Of a stretch of 21,099 bases of DNA, positions 17,368 to 21,099 are shown piece after piece. Under the pieces are notes generated by a model. The model was not told where the DNA came from. It made no database searches and saw nothing but the letters and a program-made list of their open reading frames with translations. This DNA comes from Larix sibirica (lineage: Eukaryota > Streptophyta > Pinopsida > Pinales > Pinaceae), in contig NWUY0300015847.1 in the NCBI GenBank assembly GCA_004151065.3, positions 161,618-182,716 of the forward strand, in the 5' to 3' direction. Position 1 is the first letter of the stretch; every line of letters starts with the position of its first letter. The position numbers and the translations under genes were made by a program.

Positions 17368-17980
17368 CTTGTTTGAAAATGTAGCAAAAATCAAAACCTT
17401 TCCTAAGTTGAACTTTGATAAATCTCAAAATCAAAACCTTTCCTAAGTCAAACTCAAGAAATCTCAAATATCAAAACCTTTCCTAAGTCAAACTCAAGAA
17501 ATCTCAAATATCAAAACCTTTCCTAAGTCAAACTTTGAGAAATCTCAAAATGTCCAATGCATTGAATAAAAAGGACAATAAGATGTTAAAAAATGCAAAT
17601 CGATGTGAAACGATTACTTAAAAATCTCTTCTTTACCAAGCCAAGATAATAAGAACTTTTGTTTACTAGAGTAAGGAAAAAGTAATAGCTAAAGCTCAGC
17701 AATATCATATCAAGTTATCTTGTTTGAACATGTAGCAAAAATCAAAACCTTTCCTAAATTGAACTTTGAAAAATCCCAAAATTTCAATGCATTGAACCAA
17801 AAAAAATGGCCAATGATATGTTAAAAAATGAAAATCAACGTGAAACTATTACTCGGAATCCCTTCTTCACCAATCAAGGACTAAGAAGAACAAAAAACGA
17901 AATAATATGTTAAAAAATGCAAACCGATGTGAAATTATTACTCAAATCCCTCCTCCGTCCATCAAGGACTAACAAGTGCC
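17368..17980 (+). repeat. Higher-order tandem repeat: unit A (expanded), unit B, partial unit C
   Basis: Unit A starts cttgtttgaaaatgtagc at 17368 and unit B cttgtttgaacatgtagc at 17719. Each continues with tcaaaacctttcctaa, a-tgcattgaa, atgttaaaaaatg, and gtgaaac-attact. Unit A carries four copies of a 40-bp core where unit B has one; allowing for 120 bp, the true period is about 231-235 bp. A partial third copy begins near 17900 with aatatgttaaaaaatgcaaa. Units B and C share tcaaggacta as well. Confidence 0.85.
17391..17550 (+). repeat. 40-bp minisatellite, four copies
   Basis: tcaaaacctttcctaagt starts at 17391, 17431, 17471 and 17511, exactly 40 bases apart. The outer copies share an aactttga variant and the inner two aactcaag, so the array has internal structure. 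Confidence 0.95.
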
Positions 17981-18050
17981 ATGGGATGGTGATGTCCCTG
18001 TCGTTCATGAAAATTAAAATAATAATTTGTAAGAGTGAATGATCAGTTAA

Positions 18051-18158
18051 TTTGCAAATAGAGTCTATTATTAACAAAAGCGGTTGTAATTTGTCAAAAA
18101 GAAATTTGCAAATAGAGTCGGTTATTAGCAAAGGCAGTTGTAATTTGTCAAAAGTTGT
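18051..18158. repeat. 54-bp tandem duplication
   Basis: tttgcaaatagagtc starts at 18051 and 18105; the copies differ at about six or seven positions. The period is a multiple of three and both strands are open through it, giving an 18-residue peptide repeat (CNLSK...QIES on plus). Confidence 0.9.
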
Positions 18159-18612
18159 GTGTATATCGATACTTTTTGTTTCTGTTGTTTCTTGTACCTA
18201 TTATATGGGGTATTTGAATGTGTCATGTGGCCTCGTCTTATGGCCGTGACATAAAGATGGGAATTGGATTGATTTGCTACGATTGTGTAGGTAGGTTTGA
18301 TTTGTCGCTAGTTTGTAATATACATTCTAATTATTAGCTTAGGTAGGTGAATTGAGCGATCAAGTGTTTGAATATGGGACATTTTTCGGTCTTATTTGCT
18401 ACGTTGTGTTTATTTGATGTATTCAACTTTGTAATTTTTAGTATTTATTTAGTCTATATAAGTATGTGCCAATGATTTTGTAATATACTTTATTTTCCAT
18501 TGGCATTGTAGCCCAACCCATGAGGAACCTATATATTTTAAGCATTTGATCAGACTTCATCCCCACCATTCAAAGGGTAGAGTTGATCCGCCTCTCTCAA
18601 GCAAAAGAATGA
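18159..18612. other. Spacer with a TATA-like motif
   Basis: tctatataag at 18453-18462 looks like a plant TATA box. It lies in non-coding sequence that could be an LTR or a dead promoter; no partner LTR is in the window. The next open stretch begins at 18613. No firm assignment. Confidence 0.35.
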
Positions 18613-18816
18613 AAAAATATATGTTTAAGCCGCATCCACGCATGGAACAACTTTTACAGTGTATTCAAGCTCAAGCATTCTAAAAAATCCAAATTTAGTT
18701 ATGTTAATACGGTGGAGGTGGAGTTTGGCTCCATTTCGAAGCATATTGAAAGAATTTATACCACATCATCAAGATTTATGTGCATATTTGAGGTCGAGAA
18801 GGCATTTCCAATTGAT
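18613..18816 (+). other. Open stretch of 68 codons, unrecognised
   Basis: Open between TGA (18610-18612) and TAG (18817-18819), without a clear start. It reads KNICLSRIHAWNNFYSVFKL, then YVNTVEVEFGSISKHIERIY and TTSSRFMCIFEVEKAFPID. The amino acid mix looks protein-like. IFEVEKAF faintly recalls an RT palm motif but nothing around it supports that. It may be a piece of an exon or chance. Confidence 0.3.
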
Positions 18817-18819
18817 TAG

Positions 18820-19373
18820 TGAAGAGGTATGACAAGGTGACCAAAACTAATCACCGCTGGAACTCTGATACAGTCCAATTTATCATATATAATCTATTTT
18901 TGAGGTCGAACAGAATTGTTTGATAATTACAGGCTGAATAATAACAAGTTAGCAGTGTTTCCATTCTTCTTCTCTAGTTTTTTGTCCTCTGCTTCTTATC
19001 AAATACATATATCACCTGCTATGGACAGCTTTGAAGTCACGGGGATTAAAAATAGGCCAAGAGTCTTAGTTTCTCTACGCGACTCTACTTTTAGAAACGT
19101 AAAATTCAAGTAAAAGAAATGCCCAGGCCAACCGTGCTATGGTTAGGGTTTTTGATCACATGGAAGGAATTCCATTACTGACCTAACATTCAGGTCAAAG
19201 TGTCAAGCTCATCTGTCTCCTGCTTGAACAATTCTTAGGGTTACCATGCAAGTTGATAATGATAGGTAAACATGAAAAGAGATCAGATTTTAATCCATCC
19301 CTTTCAGAGAGAATGCGAATGCTAATTTGTAAAAAATTCTAGTTGAAAAATGAATTATATTCTCTAACAATGT
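18820..19373. other. Spacer with a short unrecognised ORF
   Basis: A 31-codon ORF from the ATG at 19020 reads MDSFEVTGIKNRPRVLVSLR and ends FRNVKFK (stop 19111-19113), within a longer 65-codon frame open from 18916. It has no recognised motif. The remainder shows nothing. Confidence 0.35.
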
Positions 19374-19491
19374 GGCTTCACCTCATGTGCTTAGTTGGGC
19401 AGCTTTGGCAGTATTATCAAGTTTAGAATCTTATGGCTTCACCTCATGTGCTTAGTTGGGCAGATTTGGCAGTATTATCAAGTTTATAATC
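19374..19491. repeat. 61-bp tandem duplication, near-identical
   Basis: ggcttcacctcatgtgctta starts at 19374 and 19435. Over the 57 bases compared I count only two differences (agctttgg/agatttgg and tttagaatc/tttataatc), so it is a recent duplication. Confidence 0.93.
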
Positions 19492-20415
19492 AAAATATTA
19501 TCATATGGGATACATACTTCTAACCCTCTTTTGAATACCAACGCTCCATCGACATACATTGATAAACTCAGACATCAATTGTTATTCCAGCATAGCAAGT
19601 CCAAGGAGGGTCGACGTCTGAGTAGAATCATATTTTATGCATTTGTTGAAGATATTAATATTTGTGAGCCAACATCAAACAGTGAAACCCATTGCAAACA
19701 TTTTTGCAGACTCGGATTCTAGAGGTATTTATTTCTTACAATTTTTTTTCCTGCTTAGTGAAAGAGTCAATTTTGGACAAGAAGAAACTTAAAATTTGTT
19801 AAAGTATTGGCCGCAGCTTTTAGGAGATGAAATGATTAGCTCTCCCATTTGTTATAGCACTCTGAAATTTGCTCAAAATCTGTTATCATTAAGTGGGAAT
19901 GGAAAAAGGATGGTATTACAAGGTGACAAGTAGGACATAGCTATTTTCACATAGAAGTTGTGAGATTAATACATATCTCGCCATATAACTACTTTTACAG
20001 AGAAATCTTGTTTTGTTTGAGCACACCCCCAATTTATTCCACAATCCTAGGGGGTGTTCTTCCATTGTAAAATATTACATCACATAAGGAATTGGAGTTG
20101 CTTGTGAAGTCAAGTTTAGACGAAGTTGTTTGCTAGTTTTGAAATTCAAATGCTACTAGGTTTATAGGAAACAATGTATTCAATGCAGGTAGGTGTACTG
20201 GTGGGAATGTATTTACATGCTTAATATGAATTGCATATTTTTTCAATATTTCCCAACATACGGGTCTTTGTGTTTAACCAGCCAATAAGAATGAACCCCC
20301 TCGCCTATAAGAATAATGGTAGTAGACAGACATGGCAAAGGTGAGCACACAATATTTTAGAAGGCAAGTAGGTTTTGTTTTTTCTATCTACTACATACAT
20401 TTTTTATATCAACCT
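19492..20415. other. Spacer, no recognised gene
   Basis: An 88-codon frame (19456-19722) overlaps the tandem duplication and has no motif. The rest holds only short frames. Confidence 0.5.
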
Positions 20416-20457
20416 TCTAATGCTAGAAAAATTGCATCTAATGCTAGAAAAATTGCA
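20416..20457. repeat. 21-bp perfect tandem duplication
   Basis: A 21-base unit beginning tctaatgctagaaaaattgc occurs at 20416-20436 and again at 20437-20457 without a mismatch. Confidence 0.95.
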
Positions 20458-20498
20458 ACGTAGTTCATATGCAATCAGTGTCTCACGCTATTGTTTCT

Positions 20499-20552
20499 AG
20501 GGAACGTGAAGCTGGACAAAGGAGGAAGTTTATAATAGAAGTGGAAAAATAA
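20499..20552 (+). pseudogene. Exon-like fragment 1 of a duplicated basic peptide
   Basis: After a good 3' splice-site-like sequence (ttgtttctag, ending 20500) the frame reads RERE AGQRRKFIIEVEK and then TAA (20550-20552). The block RRKFIIEVEK recurs as RRKLIIEVEK at 20734-20763, with the DNA ttataatagaagtggaaaa nearly unchanged. Family not recognised. Confidence 0.4.
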
Positions 20553-20646
20553 AAACTATACCTGAGTAGAGACCAAATTTGGTATTTGAATATTGTCTTG
20601 CAGATCCACAAGGTCAGTTGCTCCACGCCAAACTACTCTAGACTGA

Positions 20647-20826
20647 AGCTCCACAAATTTCCTCAGAACCGTTTCCTCACAACTGTTTCAAATTGATGAA
20701 GATGAATACTTGAAAGCTAGAAAGAAAAGGCATAGGAGAAAGCTTATAATAGAAGTGGAAAAGAAGAACAAAGGGAATGCCACCGCCACAACCTCCGCTT
20801 TGTTCAAAGTTGCATCCAACCTATGA
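20647..20826 (+). pseudogene. Exon-like fragment 2: acidic-basic peptide, unrecognised
   Basis: Open between TGA (20644-20646) and TGA (20824-20826). It reads SQLFQIDEDEYLKARKKRHR, RKLIIEVEKKNKGNATATTS and ALFKVASNL. A splice-acceptor-like ttgtcttgcag ends at 20603. From there another frame is open to 20696 (CSTPNYSRLKLHKFPQNRFL), so the pair could be one exon broken by a 1-base shift. The acidic DEDE next to a basic KARKKRHRRK run would suit a nuclear protein, but that is only composition. It may be a dead host-gene exon. Confidence 0.42.
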
Positions 20827-21099
20827 CATAAATAATAGGTAATTAATAGACTAGCACATCCACAAATAAAGTGGTCGGTTAACATATAGCCAACCACTTA
20901 GTTTTGTGGAGATGGCTAGTTGTTAAACAAAGGTTGACACAAAAGCAAATACTATTCAATAAACATACCTATTTTCGTAACCACCGCTTAATGAAGCTTA
21001 TTTAAATATTAATCAAGATGCATTTGAACATAACAAGATACGACAACCATGAAATGAATCCCCAGTCTACACTTGTTACACTCGGGTTAATCTTGTTGA
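20827..21099. other. Spacer to the window end
   Basis: No recognisable gene. A loosely inverted pair, gtggtcggttaacatatagccaaccactt region at about 20870-20900, could form a small hairpin (ggttaac/..agccaacc). Confidence 0.4.

Noticed and set aside
17391-17550. CRISPR-like regular spacing (40 bp)
   Set aside because: The repeats are directly adjacent without unique spacers, and the context is plant nuclear; it is a minisatellite.
1-21099. tRNA, rRNA or small RNA genes
   Set aside because: I saw no ttcgaatc-type B box with a matching A box or rRNA-like conserved blocks; I could not run a covariance search.

Overview
This is a non-genic, transposon-filled stretch of a large plant nuclear genome. 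The evidence is remnants of four plant transposon classes (Ty1/copia, Ty3/gypsy, LINE with zf-RVT and RNase H domains, CACTA/En-Spm). All are riddled with stops and frameshifts and sit in AT-rich spacer full of short tandem duplications. The LINE protein style and the scattered, old fragments would fit a gymnosperm, but that is an impression only. No intact host gene, tRNA, rRNA or CRISPR array was found. Two single N bases (3500, 4010) show that this is draft assembly.

Layout. 1-1910: 5' part of a decayed copia element on the minus strand (integrase start, zinc-binding region, protease, zinc knuckle, gag, primer-binding site, candidate LTR). 2760-3499: CACTA TNP2-like transposase fragment (+) with a probable 119-bp intron. 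3501-about 3975: gypsy RT/RNase H fragment (-), ending exactly at an N on its left. 4130-7670: AT-rich spacer holding a diverged repeat pair (4201-4473 and 7238-7463, the second ending in a hairpin) and the 3' end of a LINE (about 5855-6195).

7673-12383 is the most informative part. An 18-bp perfect direct repeat (7673-7690, 11013-11030) brackets a 5'-truncated LINE. That LINE is split by a nested insertion of about 1.57 kb carrying its own RNase H. Eight bases beyond the LINE's right repeat, a perfect 12-bp direct repeat (11039-11050, 12372-12383) brackets a poly(A)-ended minus-strand retrocopy of 1,321 bp. This retrocopy holds a 338-codon reading frame with six internal stops, no frameshift and much higher G+C than its surroundings. 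I do not recognise its protein; it is the best candidate here for something undescribed.

13183-14080: another LINE 3' end (-) whose RNase H keeps all four catalytic acidic residues. 14160-21099: AT-rich spacer with many tandem duplications (46/47, 194, 40, 54, 61 and 21 bp), a higher-order repeat at 17368-17980, a short unidentified open stretch (18613-18816), and a pair of similar basic exon-like pieces (20499-20552, 20647-20826).

The pieces do not form a pathway. They record successive insertions, decay and slippage. The relations that can be read are nesting (RNase H insert inside LINE), target-site duplications, and two retroposition events only 8 bp apart.
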